From: Smittia aterrima
Taxonomy: Eukaryota > Arthropoda > Insecta > Diptera > Chironomidae
Assembly: GCA_033063855.1 (NCBI GenBank)
Contig: CP093829.1
Location: 17,825,537 to 17,889,536, forward strand
Length of the DNA: 64,000 nucleotides
Direction of reading: 5' to 3'
The position numbers were made by a program, and so were the translations under genes. Of the stretch, positions 47,001 through 60,700 are shown in pieces. The stretch's first letter is position 1. Each line of letters begins with the position of its first letter. Below the pieces are notes generated by a model, which made no database searches, was not told the DNA's origin, and saw only the letters and a list, made by a program, of their open reading frames with translations.

Positions 47001-50000
47001 GCAGAAAAGGTAAACTTCAAAGTTCAACGATTGATAAAGAATGTTGTCTTAGACGACATGACTGAAAACTTTTTGACTCTCCCGATTGTTGATGTTGTCA
47101 TAAAGTTTCGAAAATGTCTCAGCTTCCAGTCTTCCAGTAAATTAATTTCCATTCCACTACCTTCTGGCAAGATTCTTCTGGCATGATGAAACAAAAGATT
47201 ACGACTTGTTTAGAGCGACTTCATGTGGAAAGCGTTTGTTTCGTAGACGGAGAAATTCTCCATCTCGGATTAAAATAGTTGCGAGATTGTTGAGCAGTTT
47301 GCTCAGGATAAACAAAAAGTTTACTCGAGGAGTTAACAAAAAAGGACAAGTCCATGAGTTCTGGTGAGAATAAATGTCTGAGCTAAGTAGCCAAGCAATA
47401 TCTGTAATTGATGGACATTCCACTCAACATCATAAGCCTTCTGAAACCCGAGAGTGATATGTTCTCCTTCTCTTTGGAATTGAATTATGGAGGCTTCAAG
47501 AACTTTCCTTGTTTGGACAACGATATAATCGCTCTGCACTGAAACTCATAAATCCCTTGTGCAGTCTCGTGTGATCTCGAATCAAAATGTTTTTTTGAGG
47601 AATTAAGATTTATGATATTAACTGAAAGACATTGATTCATTTGATACCTCCAGGGAGCTTCAAAATCTTCAATCATATCACATTCTTACGTCATACTAAT
47701 CGATACCTTATCGAGAACGTAAGACTAATGGAAAAGTCATACTTCTATACTTCTATGAAAGCTGAGAAACTCGTTACGAACAATCATCAGATTAAAAAGC
47801 TCTTTGATGAAGTTCTCAGAAAATCGCAGCAAGTGCAATCCTTTGAGCGAATTGAAAGTTCCTGCAGAACTCTCTTGCTAATTGCGTACAGCTCTTTAAG
47901 ATTGTTGTTACAACGCGGAAACTTGTTTTTCGTTTAATTTCACAAGAAGTCTTATCGACATTTTCCGCTTTGATTAAACTCTCGCTCGCTCTACATTTGT
48001 AAAAGCAAATGCCACTTGAATCTGAATTTCAGAACTCCAAGTAAAACTTTTTATCAATTCAATGTTTACGAAGCAAGCATGCGAGTCGAAATAATTTCCA
48101 AGACGTTCTCTTTGCTAGTCAAAGTTCCGCCTATAAGGGAGAAAATGTTTTTCTATTTTTGAAATACGAAACAATTTCGTTATTCATTCAAATTGCTTCA
48201 TAATAGCGAAAGCTTTTCCCTTTTTTTCGGTTTTTCATGGCTTGTATCATTTGTAAATGGGGCTCCGATGATTGTCGCAACAACATGTCGAGTTCATTAA
48301 ATTTCGTTTTAAACGATGCTTCGCTATCGAGAGAGAGGAGGTTTGAGTAGGTTGATTGTAGCATAATCGACTGATGATGATGCGTTGAATTTCAAGATTG
48401 CCGAGCTTTTCTTTTCTCAGAAAACGTTGCTTATTATCGCCTCACTCACTTCGTGTCTATTACAATGATAATAGCAAGGAGCTCGTAACCATGAAACTTC
48501 ACTAACAATCGTTTTGCTTAAAGCAATTGCTCAAACGATATGAGCTACAGCAAATCTCTTCGAATAATTGAAAGCATCTCATCTGGGCATTAATTTGATG
48601 AGCCATAACTTTCCAAATAACAATTTGTCTGACTGCAACATTTTGTCAAATTGAATGTTCTTCAATTATGCTCGATCAAATTTAATATATTTCAAAATTG
48701 ATCTATGTTAATATCGTTGCAATATCTGATTCGGGACAAAGACAAATTGCAAATTGAGCGAATCATGATGAGAGGAGTTGAGAGATTTGAAGCGGCAGAC
48801 AAAATTGCAATCAAATATTCGCTTTTACCCTTTATGGGAAAACTCAATGAGTCTACGTTTTCTGTGAACTTCGCCTTGATGAATATTCGAGATGTACAAC
48901 TTTTCATTCAAAAACGACACATCAACCCACTCTTGCGATTCGTTAAACAAACTGCAACGCGAGAATTCCTGTGATATAACAAAGACAAAATTACAAAACA
49001 TAATGAAACATTCCCTTTGACTGCCGTGCTCAGAACAAAAATCGCTGGCAGCGGTAACGCTTTAAAGAGACGAAACAAAAAAAATCCATCACGGAAATGC
49101 ATGTAACTTGCGGATTGTTCGTAAAGCGAGCGGTGGATGCTTGTGCTGTGAATTGAAAGTTTTTCATGCACAAAAGTTATTTGTTTTGCACACAAAATGA
49201 AAGTTCGCAATACAATTCCAAAAGCTTTTTTACATTAACATTTCGTGATAAAAAATGACAACAAACGAAAATCTGTAGAATGAAAATTAATTAAATCCTT
49301 GTGTGTGATAATAAAGAGGAAGCGACTGCCTGCTCCAGCAAAGTTTTCCTCTTTCAAAAGCCACACGTGAATGTAAATGTGATTAAAATAAGTTTCGAGA
49401 CTTTCTAAAATTTGCATTTTTCATGCTCCGAGAGAGGAGTCCCTTCGATATGAACATACAACTGGGAAACCAATTTGAAAATATCTTCTGTCAACACGAG
49501 ATAAAAGCCATCGGAGCTTTTATTGGAAAAACGTCGAAAGGGAGAAGAGAAATGTGAGCCAAAAAATATTGCAGAAGATTTTTCATTTCGAAAAGACTTC
49601 CGTACGCTCGAAGCGCAGCACGAGTGGCTCATGAAGTTATCATCATTTGAAAAAGCTAAGCAATCGTGATGGATGAAGATCGCATCTTTAATTTTAAGTT
49701 GGTTATAAATTCTACTCTCACACGAGCTCGTTCGCTCTCGGCTGAAGGCAAAATTATTTTCGTCGATGAATCAATTGTCGGATCGTGATGGAAATTCCAA
49801 GCAAGCATTTCGCATCGACCGTCTCGACGGCCTCAACTTATATTGCGAACGAACGTCAATCTAACTTAGAAATTTGTTTCTCGTCTCAACTCGCGGCAGG
49901 CAAAACAAAAAGCCTTCCAATATTTCATCAGCTTTCTGCTTGTTGATTATCTCGTCGCTTCGAGGCTCAGAACGAAATCATCTTTCGTATGTTAATGTTG

Positions 50001-50488
50001 CCGTTGCACAAGATCCATCGTCTCGCCATTGTTATTGGGGAAGTTTCAAAGGCGATAACTTATCTTTCCTAAGCAGTCTGAAGTCGACATGACTAACGTT
50101 TGAGCTTCCTTCGATTACGAGCTAATCTCAATTATAGAAACCATTTGTTAACGTCAGATGGATTAAACAGTTTTAGGATTCGGTCTTAGTCTTCAACTGA
50201 TACGATGTTTGTGGTGTTATGAGAAGCTTATCCCGTCGCTGCCGTTGAGAATGAAATTTGCGGTTTCTTTGTTTGTGAGCATGAAAATCGTTTTATTAAA
50301 GCCAAGGAAGTAAGCGTGTTAATCCTCTTGCTGATTTTAATAAACTCACAGGTTGTGAGGCAGCTTTAAAAATCAAGAATTTTCGAAGTCAACGCTTTTT
50401 TTTTAAAAAAAAATTATTCGATCTACGAAAAAGTCTCCATTTGCTCTTCAAGAAAACAAAAATCTTTTTATTTCTCGAAAAATACAAG
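44013..50488. other. Gene-free stretch, 6.5 kb
   Basis: Short ORFs only, the longest about 101 codons (47632-47937, +) without recognisable domain or splice partners. No RNA gene or repeat family recognised. Confidence 0.45.
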
Positions 50489-52431
50489 ATGGATAAACTG
50501 TACGAGATGCGGAATGTAACCGTTCCGGTAAGTCCTGTCTATAATAATGAATGTAGAATTGAGGAAGAGTTTTAACTTTGAATTTCATAACTAAAAATTT
50601 TCATTTTTGTGTTAGGTTCTGATGATCCCAGGAATTCAAGATGAAGAATTCTGCCAACTGCAAGCAGAATTGAAAGCCTTTCAATTGGAAAATCAAGCTA
50701 CTGAAAGACTCATGGAGCGTAAGGATTATTAATTACATTGTGAAACTTAACCTAACCTTACAATTCTTTCTCAATCAATAGATGTCAAGGATGAGATCGA
50801 ACATCGCCAGAAGAAAGAATGTTTGAAGATGGCACCCGTAGTTGCAACTGTTACCGAAGCTGAGCAAAAAGCTGAAATCAAGAAATTGGATCAGCTTTGT
50901 TACACTCTTTTCCGCGAACATCATCGACGACCTCTCGAGACTGAAGCTTCGAAAAAGTTGAAAAAGAAATACGCAGAACTGAATGCTTCGTTTCCTTCTC
51001 GTCTTCAAGAGTTGGAGGACATGAAAAAGATGTACGAAGATCTTAAGAAGAATCCAGTAATTGTTGAAATGCGTAAGTTAATATTTGACAGATATTTTTG
51101 ACTTCTAATTTCAAAATATTTTTTAAAGGTGCGGATCTTGCCAATGCTCAAGAAGCATTAAAAACGATTCTAGTCTCCCTTGAAGCAGCTCGTGTAAAGG
51201 ACGCAGAAAGAAGTCTTCACTTGGCTGAAGCTGAAAAGATCAACGAAGAGGAGGTGAAGACAATACAAGACAGAATTGATCAGGTCGATGAAGAATTGAA
51301 AGAAGTGGAAAACTTTGAAAACAACAAAGAAATTATTGAAAATAAGTTGACTGCTGAAGGATTGGACTTAGAGCTTAAACTCGAAAAACTTTTTGGCAAC
51401 GACAACGAGGTTGATGATACAATTTTGACTGATGATTCAGAAGATTCAAATGATCCGCAAATTGATAGCACAATTCAGAAATTTTCTGAAGAGTCGATGA
51501 ATATTTCAAATCTTTTCAAGGATCCAAATGTTTTCATCAAAAAGCCAGTCCAAAAACAGGCTCAAGCTTCAAGCAGCAAAGTCGCCAGTCCAAAACAGAC
51601 TCAATCTCGTCCGAAGTCAAACATCAGCAATGTTCAGCAGAAGCAAGCTTTGACGAAAGCTGCTAATAATCGCAAAATTCAGACCCGTCGAATGTCACAA
51701 GGACCTAAAATGTTGCAACTGCTTCGACAGTCACGTTCGTCATCTCAAGAACCTCCAGTAAAGATCTTGCGAAGCAGCTCCAAGTCAGAAGTGAAAGTAT
51801 CGACGAAACCAAACATTGTATCTGTGGAAATCATTCCACCTCTCCAGGAAAACGCTAATTGCTCAAATACATCAATTGAATTGACTGTTGAAGAAACAAC
51901 TGTGGGAATTCAACCTCCCAAAGAAAACGCTAATTGCTCAAATACATCTGTTGAAGAAACCACTGTGGGAATTCCACCTCGCAAAGAAAACGCTAATTGC
52001 TTAAAGACAACAGTTGAATTGACTGTTGAAGAAACAATGGAAGAAGTTGAGCCTCAAATATCCGAAGAAAATGTTGATGCTCTCGTTGTCGAAGAGTCCC
52101 ATCTGAACATTGAAATGAAAGAACCAGATGATGAGACTGGAGTTCAAGAGAAAATTTACATCGACCCAAACTTGGTAAGATTAGAGATTTTAAAATTATC
52201 CTAACTTTAACATTGTTTCTTTAGTCTCGTGAAGATGAAATGTCTATTTTTGGAAACACGAGCGGCGGTGAATTCGGCAACGTTTCGATGGAAGACGGAG
52301 AATCATCATTTGACAAGGAAGAGAACGAAGATTTTGATCTATTTGGAGGAAACAAATCTACAACTAGCGATTGTGGCTTCTTCAACACCAAAGATTCAAA
52401 AGATACTACAGCAGAAAACGAACTTTTTTAA
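50489..52431 (+). CDS. Coiled-coil protein with basic middle and acidic tail, unrecognised
   Basis: Five exons join in frame: 50489-50527, 50616-50718, 50782-51072, 51129-52174 and 52225-52431, for 561 residues. Residues about 15-230 are highly charged with heptads (for example LQAELKAFQLENQ, ELEDMKKMYEDLKK, IDQVDEELKEVENF), predicting a long coiled coil. Next come an acidic patch (DDTILTDDSEDSND), a basic Ser/Gln/Lys-rich stretch (SSSKVASPKQTQSRP, RRMSQGPKM), three tandem repeats beginning ENANC (51848-52057), and an acidic Gly/Phe tail ending ENELF. The layout is seen in kinetochore, spindle or shugoshin-like proteins, but no signature is present, so no function is assigned. Its 3' end faces TPP II, with both poly(A) signals within about 45 bp. 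Confidence 0.7.
51848..52057 (+). repeat. Three in-frame tandem repeats (75, 63 and ~72 bp)
   Basis: Copies start at 51848, 51923 and 51986, each with GAAAACGCTAATTGCT. They encode ENANCSNTS...VEETTVGI-type units. Copy 2 lacks the 12 bp for ELTV. The very high nucleotide identity of the first two points to recent expansion, and all indels keep frame. Confidence 0.85.
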
Positions 52432-52468
52432 ATGATTCAATTGTTCTTTTGAAATACAAACAAACTGA

Positions 52469-52513
52469 AATAAAATAAAGATCAACACACAAAATTTAGA
52501 GTAAATTTTTATT
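52469..52513. terminator. Facing poly(A) signals of coiled-coil gene and TPP II
   Basis: Plus-strand AATAAA at 52469-52474 and minus-strand AATAAA at 52513-52508. With cleavage 10-30 bp downstream of each, the two mRNAs would overlap at their tails. Confidence 0.55.
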
Positions 52514-52603
52514 GGAGAAAAAATCTTTACATTAGATGATTCACGGATTGAAAAAAGTCTAATAATCCCTAGTGAATTTATTTTAACAAAATCGATCGAA
52601 ACA

Positions 52604-55600
52604 TTAAAACATTCGATAGCTCTGAGGGTTGGCAGTGACGGCAGTTCGTTTTAATAATGAAGCGATGTGATCCCAATTATTACCTTCGACGACAGCGAGC
52701 ATTTCATCAAGGACATCGCGTTGAAGTTTATCTTCGTAGAGCTTTTGAAGATATTTCAGCATACGACCGTGATGCTGGCGAACGAATGAATGCCAGATTG
52801 GAAGCATCAGATTCTATAATTGAAGTCAAATAATTAATAACGCTCACAAATGAAAAACTTCAAAACTTACTTTTGTATCGTTCAAGTCAACAAACTTCAC
52901 CAATTCCACTGACAAATTGTCCAGCTCTTCAACGCTTTTCGTGTCTGCTGCGTTTTCAATCAATGAAAGTTTTCCAATAACAACCGCTGTCTTCACATAA
53001 GCTTCAAGCAACTGTTGTTTTTGTTTATCCATTTGCTGTTTAATCTTCGTAGCGTCAGGTCGATTGTCAGTCTTCAATCCGTAGAAAGCAAGCAAAGCTT
53101 CTTGGTTGATTCCCTCGACCACAAGAACTAACAACTTCAAAATTTTCTGAAGCTTTACACGCAAATCATCGCGATCAATTGCTCCATCGCTGAGTTGCTT
53201 CATAAATGCATAAGGAAGTTGATTCTTCAAGTCACTGGTTGATGTCGCTTCGATACTTTGAATCAAAGCAAGATGAGCACCAGCAAAGTTTGGATTTGCT
53301 GTCAATACTTCGCGGTATAAATTTTCAGCTTCCTCTCCTTCTAGTTTTGCAATCATTTGACACTGATAATCACGCAATCCTTCTTTGTACTCCTCCATTT
53401 TGGTCTTGGTCTCTTTCGGAGCTACATTGTTAGCTTTCTTCACGACAGGTCCCTCTGTTAAAATGTACTGGAAGTTGCTGATGTCAACTTTTCGCCCAAA
53501 CTCGTCCTTAGCGAGAATGAGTTGTCCTTCGAACCAGGAGGATTGACCAACAGCGTTCTTCGTGATCTTTTCAGTTGCCAGTGGTGAAACGTAAATTGGT
53601 TTTGATATTCCAGCAATCATCGGGAGAGTTGTGATCTTCTTGTTGTTCGCAACGATCGCATTGTTGAACGTTCTGTAGATGTCGAGATTGACTGCACTCG
53701 CAAGTTTGAAAGATGCTAATAAAACAGTTTCGTTGACCTTCTCTAAGAGCTCTTTCTTCTCATGACGAACTTGAAGTTTAATGACGTAGTCTCCTTTGTC
53801 AAGTTTGAAGTATGTTCCATTCGAATAAGCATCGCCCGATTGAATCAAACTTTTATTAGCATCGAACACCATCCAGAACTGCGATTCAAACTCTGACTCG
53901 TAAAGAACACTGCTGAACAGTGGAGCTTGTAGTGACAGTTCTTGTGGTTTCACTAAATGAAGATTGTAAGTCAGAATATTTTGGAATATCTGACGTTGAT
54001 TGGGGATGACATCGCGTTTTGTAAGTGCAGTGATTTTAGATTCTGTTGGTTTGAGAACCATCACAGAATGCTTCAGCGAGATCGAAGGCTGAGCTTCCTC
54101 AGGAATAAGCGAAGTGATGTCAATTCGATGAATTCCATTTGCTGAATGCATTGTGTGAGCGTTGTTCGTCTTGAATCCGTGGAACTTCACTTTATACTGA
54201 AGTGGAACTTCACCAAAGTTTGACCAATATTTAGCAATGCAGACTTCGAGAATGTTGTCTCCAGCGCATTTAAAGGGATGGCTCGTGATGCTTTCTCCGT
54301 TGACAGGAAGAATCTTTTCAGTTTCCATGAACTTGCAAAACCGTTGGTCAATGATTTGCATTGTGTGAACTAAGAATTTTCCTCCAACTTGATCTTTCGG
54401 ATCAGCCGACATCATTTCTAAAACTGCATAGGTTGCATTCGATGGGACGAGAATGAAATCTCGAATGATCGTGTTTGGTTTACAAGCAACAACTGCCGGC
54501 TCTGGTTGAAATTCGCAACGTGAGTTGTTGACAACAAATGGTTGAACAACAGTTATCGGAACTTCAAAGATCGAGCCCTTTTCTGCTCCAGCAACAGTAT
54601 CGTAAGCTCTTACACGACCTTTGTAAACGCCTGGTTGAAGATTTGTTGGATTAACTTTCACGCAAAACGATCGCGGTGTGTAGCAAAGGTCAATGAATTT
54701 CCCAACTTCAATCCATGGATCAGAAGGTACAAGAGCTAGTCTCATGTTGAAATTAATCTTATCCGAAGGATCTAAAACCGAAATGAGGTGAAGGTCGAGT
54801 AAGAGAATTAACTGAAATCATTACCTGCATATTTTTCGTTAAACATCAGCGGTTCGACGGTAACAGAAAACTCTTCGGTCTTGTTTAATTGACCGCTACG
54901 CATATGAATACCCTTGTTTCCATTTCCTACGGTAATTGCGAATCTCATCCGGTTTTCAGCTTCGTTCTTGTAGGTTTGGAGATAATCAAAGAGCTTTTCC
55001 ACGTTGAGCAAACCATTACCTAAAAAAAGAGAAAAGTAATGATGGATTTGGTAAAATGATTTCATTTACCTTGAGCGAATGGATCGACATACGAAAGGAA
55101 AGTCGATGTGTTCCAGATTCCTCGCTTGATACTGAAAGGCGTGTATGTAATGCTAAGTTGCTTCAATCCTGAGATGATCAAAGCAATCGCACCAGCGACA
55201 TGAGGTGCACTCATACTTGTTCCGTTCATTAATTGAGCCTTTGATAGCGTGAACTCGGGAACAGATGCGATGGCTGCTCCAGGAGCACAAACAGTGACTC
55301 CACTGCCTCCGTCAATGCATGGGTCACGCGATGTCCAAGTGTAAACATTTCCCGGTAGTTTCTGACGAAGAGCATATTCTCCTTCCATCATTTCCGGTGA
55401 AACATAAGCTCCAACGCCCACGCAAGAATCTGTTGAGATGTCGGGCGGTGTTCCGATTGTACTTAAAGCAGGTCCGTGATTTCCAGCTGAAGCAACCCAT
55501 ACGACTCCGTAGCGATTTACTAATTCAGCCATAAGCTCACCAACGCGACCAGAGCTAGACCAAGCAGCGTGTTCTCCATACGACATATTGACGACGTCAA

Positions 55601-56700
55601 TTTTCTTTCCGGCATCGCAAAGTTCCATTATTTTGATGATTGCTCTCACCATTCCTGTTCCCGTTTCCATCGAACCTAATCGTCCATCTCCAATGGTGAG
55701 AGAAACAATCTTTGCTCCTGGAGCTACACCGTTTTGCTCATGATTATCAACATCACAACCACTCGCAATAGATGCGACATGAGTTCCATGAGATGAACAC
55801 ATTCCAACGATCTCCAAAGTATTTCCATCATCGTGAACATTGATCGATATTGACAGATAGTCGTCGATTCTCGCCATGTCGTAAAATTTACTGTATTCAC
55901 GAACAACAACAGCCGATTCGAGATCACCAGACTCTGACGTATCAAGAACGGCAATCCAACCATCTTTCGATTGGAACAGGACACAGTCAAACGTTGTCTT
56001 AGTATCAGTAAACTTTTTATCACAGCTGTTGAGGAATTCAGTGAGACCATCAAGATTTTCTTTAGTCAACTTATCCTTGAAGCTTAAAGTGTTGAGATCT
56101 AAAAAAGAATAGTTTTGCAATTGTTATCTGATCTGAAGTAGAGTTCCATGAGCTTACTTGTGTTCTTCGATTCAAATTCATTGAGCTCTCGAGCAACGTC
56201 AGCGACGACTTTCTTATGCGACTCGTCCCATTTTTTCAATTTAGCATCAGCCAAAATCTTATCACGAACTCTTGACGGATAAAGATCCATCAGATTCTTC
56301 AATCCTAGTCGATACTCGGAGCTGACATTATTCGATCGCATGAATTTTGAAAGCTTCAAGGTTCGTCCGGATAATCCAGTGATTGAGTCATTCGTAGCAG
56401 TCACGATTGTTGAAGTGCTGATGTCACCACATCCAGAGCAGTCAAATCGTTCGATTACTTTGCGTTCTCCGTTGGGAAGTGTCTGAGAATGATTGTGTGA
56501 TGAGTAAATATTATTAAAAGACTTAGAAATAAACTAACTTGCAGTCCAGCAGCATTTGGATCAACGCCCGAGTCAAGAATAGCAATTGTGACTCCAGTTC
56601 CATTGAATTTTGGATATTTTGCCAGGAAATTCGTCACTTTCGTCTCGGCTTTTGGCTTTAGTGAGCCAATTGGGAACTTCTCGTTGGTAAATTCACTCAT
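52604..56700 (-). CDS. TppII: Tripeptidyl-peptidase II (giant subtilisin-type serine peptidase)
   Basis: Six exons join in frame: 56700-56539, 56482-56158, 56098-55070, 55019-54825, 54771-52871 and 52813-52604, for 1273 residues, the normal family size. The subtilisin domain carries Asp in VTIAILDSGVDP, His in SSHGTHVAS, oxyanion Asn in VASAGNHGP and Ser in NGTSMSAPHVAG, with the long TPP II insert between Asp and His. The later beta-sandwich and helical regions (from about residue 560) drive assembly of the giant spindle complex. The enzyme removes tripeptides from N-termini in the cytosol, downstream of the proteasome. The start at 56700 fits the fly and human N-termini. The frame continues upstream to an acceptor-like TTTCAG (about 56727), so an extended first exon is possible. 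Divergent from NDUFA1. Confidence 0.95.
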
Positions 56701-57278
56701 TTTCGGTTCAATGATACTTCCAGTCTGAAATTCCGATTTTAACTACTTTATATTTCTTTGTTTGAGTTCGATCTGCAAGTTTGCTTTGTAAAATTTTGCT
56801 TGATCACGAACGACAAGTTGGAGATAATTAAGCAATCAAAGCGCTTTTTAATTGTCCGACTGACCTTCTGACCAATCGTCACAAATTGTCTGAATTTCAA
56901 CAGATTCCTGAGTGTCATTTAACTTTTCAACACTAAATATGATAACCAGATCAACTGCGGTTGACTGTCATTGGTTTAAAACTATAAAATCTCTCTTTAC
57001 ACTTTATGAACTTTTTTTAAACAATGATAACTTCAAGCTAGACGTGAATAACTTTTTCTCTCATAAAATAATATATTTGTTAGCTTCGAAACCAACAGAT
57101 CTACAGATGTACTCTTCTCTGATTGTGAAATATATCGGATATACTATTAATTGACTAAAAACAAAATTATAGTGAACGTTGTCTAGATTTAAGAACTCAC
57201 TGACAAAATTTGTACTAGATTTTTCTTTAGTTGGAAAATTTTCGTGTCGACGAGCAAGAAAAATAAAACAAATTAAGG
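56701..57278. other. Divergent intergenic region TPP II / NDUFA1
   Basis: 578 bp between two housekeeping-type genes. No TATA box at a convincing distance from either ATG, and an 80-codon ORF (56912-57154) without support. Probably a bidirectional promoter. Confidence 0.5.
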
Positions 57279-57656
57279 ATGTGGTTCGAAATCCTTCCGT
57301 CTTTTGGAATCATCACAGCAGTGCTGTTTATCCCGGGATTTGCTACGTATCATATTCATCAAGCATGGATCGATAACGTTAGTTAAAATTGTTTTTAAAA
57401 GAATTTTATGTAATCTGAAATATTGTAAACATTGGAATTTGAAGATCACTAATGCTTTGCTTTCCTATTCTTTGTAGCCTTACCGTAGGAACACCGATGA
57501 ACGATGGGAACGTGTTATGTACATGCGCGATGCCCGAATCAATGGCAATGTTTACAAGGGAAATGTAAGTTCCAGGAACTCAATTCGACTTGACACTTAT
57601 CAGGATTTAATTTTTAGGGTCTCGAAGCAATTCCTGACGAAGATAAGAGCTCTTAG
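57279..57656 (+). CDS. NDUFA1: NADH dehydrogenase (complex I) subunit NDUFA1 / MWFE
   Basis: Three exons, 57279-57377, 57478-57564 and 57618-57656, join in phase 0 to 74 residues, close to the usual 70. It begins MWFEILPSFGII, the sequence that names the MWFE subunit, followed by one membrane helix (ITAVLFIPGFATYHI). A hydrophilic matrix or intermembrane-side part has the conserved pattern W-x(4)-MRDARINGNVY (human WSLMERDRRISG) and ends GLEAIPDEDKSS. It is a small accessory subunit needed for assembly of mitochondrial complex I in the inner membrane. Poly(A) signal AATAAA at 57711. Confidence 0.93.
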
Positions 57657-57710
57657 ACAACATCCAAGTGTAAAAATCCGTTTGTTATAGATTAAACTCA
57701 TCTCGTCGGC

Positions 57711-57716
57711 AATAAA
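57711..57716 (+). terminator. NDUFA1 poly(A) signal
   Basis: AATAAA 55 bp after the NDUFA1 stop. Confidence 0.55.
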
Positions 57717-60700
57717 CGAAGTTGGGGAAATTTAGTTTTGTTTTTGCTTTCGAGGGTGACCATGAAATGTTTTCAGGAATCGAAAATTCATTTTTCAGAT
57801 TTAGTTTTAGACTAAAACTTTTAGTTATAACTTTCACCTGAAATTTAAAGAAAACTTAGAGAATAAACCAAAGTTTCGACTTTTACTCACAAAGTTTTAT
57901 TATAAATTTTCCTCTTCCTCACACGAAAACACTCTCAAAACATTTAAAAATGCTCATTCCACATTTAGAAAAGCCTTTTTCATTTGAATAAGAGCTTAGA
58001 CTCATGGATCGATCGGCTCTCAACTGTTGCGTAACAAATTCTTTTTTCCATGAAATATTTTTAAAAATCATTGTCGAAGCTTCGAACGGAGCATCATAGA
58101 TTCTTCAAAGTTCGTTGATATTTTCTTGGGCTTTCATGATTAAAGAAATAAAATAATTTGTTTCTCCTTTCGTTGTTCTTCAGCATGTTACGCAACTCTT
58201 ACGCTTAATCATTCATCGAATAATAATTACCGCAGATATTTCATCAAAGTCCAGCATTGATTTTCTTTTTTTTTCTTCTTCTCACATTGATGTTGCGTAA
58301 TTTCTACTTTCTCGTGACGGGGAAAAACACATTTCCATGATAGATAATTGATTGTTTCATTTTCCTACTGATTAAACATCAACCGTTATTATTGTTGAGT
58401 AATTGTTGATAGTTCCTTCGTCGTCTTCCTCTTCTCGTCGGTCTTGAACGGTTTTGTGATATCGTTTACTCATTAAAATTGCTTAAACCTGCACCTGATG
58501 CCCAGCAACAAGATTTTATATCAGAAAGTTATCGAGAAAAGAAAAAAAATTGGAAGATAAATTTATGATAAAATCATTTTGTCTGCTTTAAAGTAATTGC
58601 CTTTATCGTCTTAGGATTTATTTTCAATCTCATTTGAGAAGCTGGAAATCTACTGAACGAGGATAAAAGCTCGCTAAAACATTTCTCGAGATAAAATTTA
58701 TTGTCTCTTCTGCTTGAGAATAAAATCTGAACTATTTCTTTGTGTCATCACATTTAGCTATTTAATTGTAGTTCTTCTTCCATATGGAACAAACAATTTT
58801 CTCAGTGTTGTCTCGAGTGTTTCGTGAGAGATTCGATAGTTTGATTTCATTAGAAAATAGTTTTTTTTATTTTAGTATTGTCGCTACCACAGTCAAGATT
58901 AACATTTCATATTGTCACGATTGATTTTTTTAAATGATTTCATATTGTCATCAAGTTACTAAATAATTTTTCTTTAATTTCAATTTGCTCATAAGGATAC
59001 TCCACAATCCATTCATTTCACATCATTCAACGAGCAATTTTATTGTCAAGCTTTTCATAATTTTGCCATCAGACTTTATCTATGTCGAACATAAAGCCAA
59101 CTTCCTACAAACATGTATGTTTCTCGCCCCAATTCGGGTTTTCAAAAACTTACACCGCAAACATTTTCATGAAGCTAACGTGTACGAGAGAAGTTAGTGA
59201 GGTCTGGGTGGATGGTTTTGAACATTTCAATTTCAAGACAAAAAAAGCTTTTTTTTTTTCAAGTTTAAACTTTGAATAGTTTCACTAGCTCCATTTAAAG
59301 AATAATTTAATCTGTGAGAGCTTTGCTCAGTAATCCAATAATATTTTTCTTCTTTATGTGTGCGTTTCCAATTTCATTCTCAAGTACGTGATTTTAATTT
59401 TTTAAATGGCTTAGATATTTTTTCTCTACTGCTTTACGTTGACATAGACCCATAACAAGCTTTTTATCAAATGATCAATTAATATGTTTGTAAAAAGGGG
59501 TTTTTGACTATAAAACAGCACCTAACGCGATTAGAAAAGATATAAAATGAAAGTTGTCATGTCGAGCACTCATCTTTGAATGAGCAGTCGATAGCTAAAT
59601 CCTTCTAGAAGGCTCATCAAGTTTATTTCTCTACATCTACGAACAATAATTTCTCTCTAATAATAAAATTAGACTTGAGATGATTCCAGAATTTAAAATT
59701 CGTCAAATTCACCAAATCTACTTTTACTTTTTATAGAAAAAAAAACATTCATGATGTTTGTGTTGTGAGTTTGCATCATTTCATCTTTACAAGTTTGTCC
59801 TCATCCCTAAACGTAATATCTTAAAGAATTATTTAGAGATTATCGTTCTTCAATGTTTAATCATGTGTGTCTCTCTGTCTAAATGTTTAGTTAAAGCTGA
59901 ACCCACGCAAATTGTATATGTTTTCAATTCTTTTTATTCTTCGTTTTTATATCCTAAAAGGGAGGAGGTGAGGGAAAGAAATTTTTCGTTGGTTTTTCTT
60001 TTTTTTCTCGGGAACCCTTCGGTCAACTTAAAGCTCTCTGGACAAACAAAGTTGAATGGAAAGTGTTGGATGCTTCTTCGGCGTGTAAATGTGATATTTT
60101 AGTTGATATTAGGAGACAACCTTGTGCTGAGTAATTCTGAGAAGCTTTTAATTGTCTTAGATTTACGTCAACCCAAAAGCGACTCCGTAAATGTTTCAGA
60201 AAAGTGGTAAAAGCATCTAAAATATTTTCTCTAAAATCTCTACGATTAATATTTGATATTTTTATTGTCATTAATATTTACCGAGCTTTCAACATCTTAA
60301 AAGTTTTCTTCTTCTTTTTTAGGGATTAAAATCTTTTCTTTGTCTGCGATTTGTTTTAAAAAATTCATGTCTTGATAATTATTATTGTCATTAGACGTTT
60401 AAGTTAGCTTAACTATCGAAAGTGCTGTATTTAATTGATACAAGGTTCACTTATCGTCTAAGGTCATAAATATGCTTCTAAAAAGTTATAAAAATACATT
60501 TTCTTAGGTTTTCATCTTTCCACTTGGAATATACATTTTTTTTTATCAGACGACTGATAACAGTAAAATACTAATTAGTGTCATACACTACCCAGCATAA
60601 TTCATTAAACTCTCCTTTTGTGTCTATAAAAACGTCGTCAGAGCTTTAAAAATATATCTAGAGCACTTCTGACAAGAACATTATTATTGTCTATCGTAAT

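Noticed and set aside
47632..47937. 101-codon plus-strand ORF
   Set aside because: No domain or neighbouring exon; an isolated chance ORF is the simpler view.
55319..55400. RDP instead of RGP in the TPP II substrate-binding loop as a possible defect
   Set aside because: The same TSRDPC sequence is, as I recall, present in the fruit fly enzyme, so it is a lineage norm.
59758..60102. 114-codon plus-strand ORF
   Set aside because: Cys/Phe/Leu-rich translation typical of T-rich DNA, with no homology recognised.
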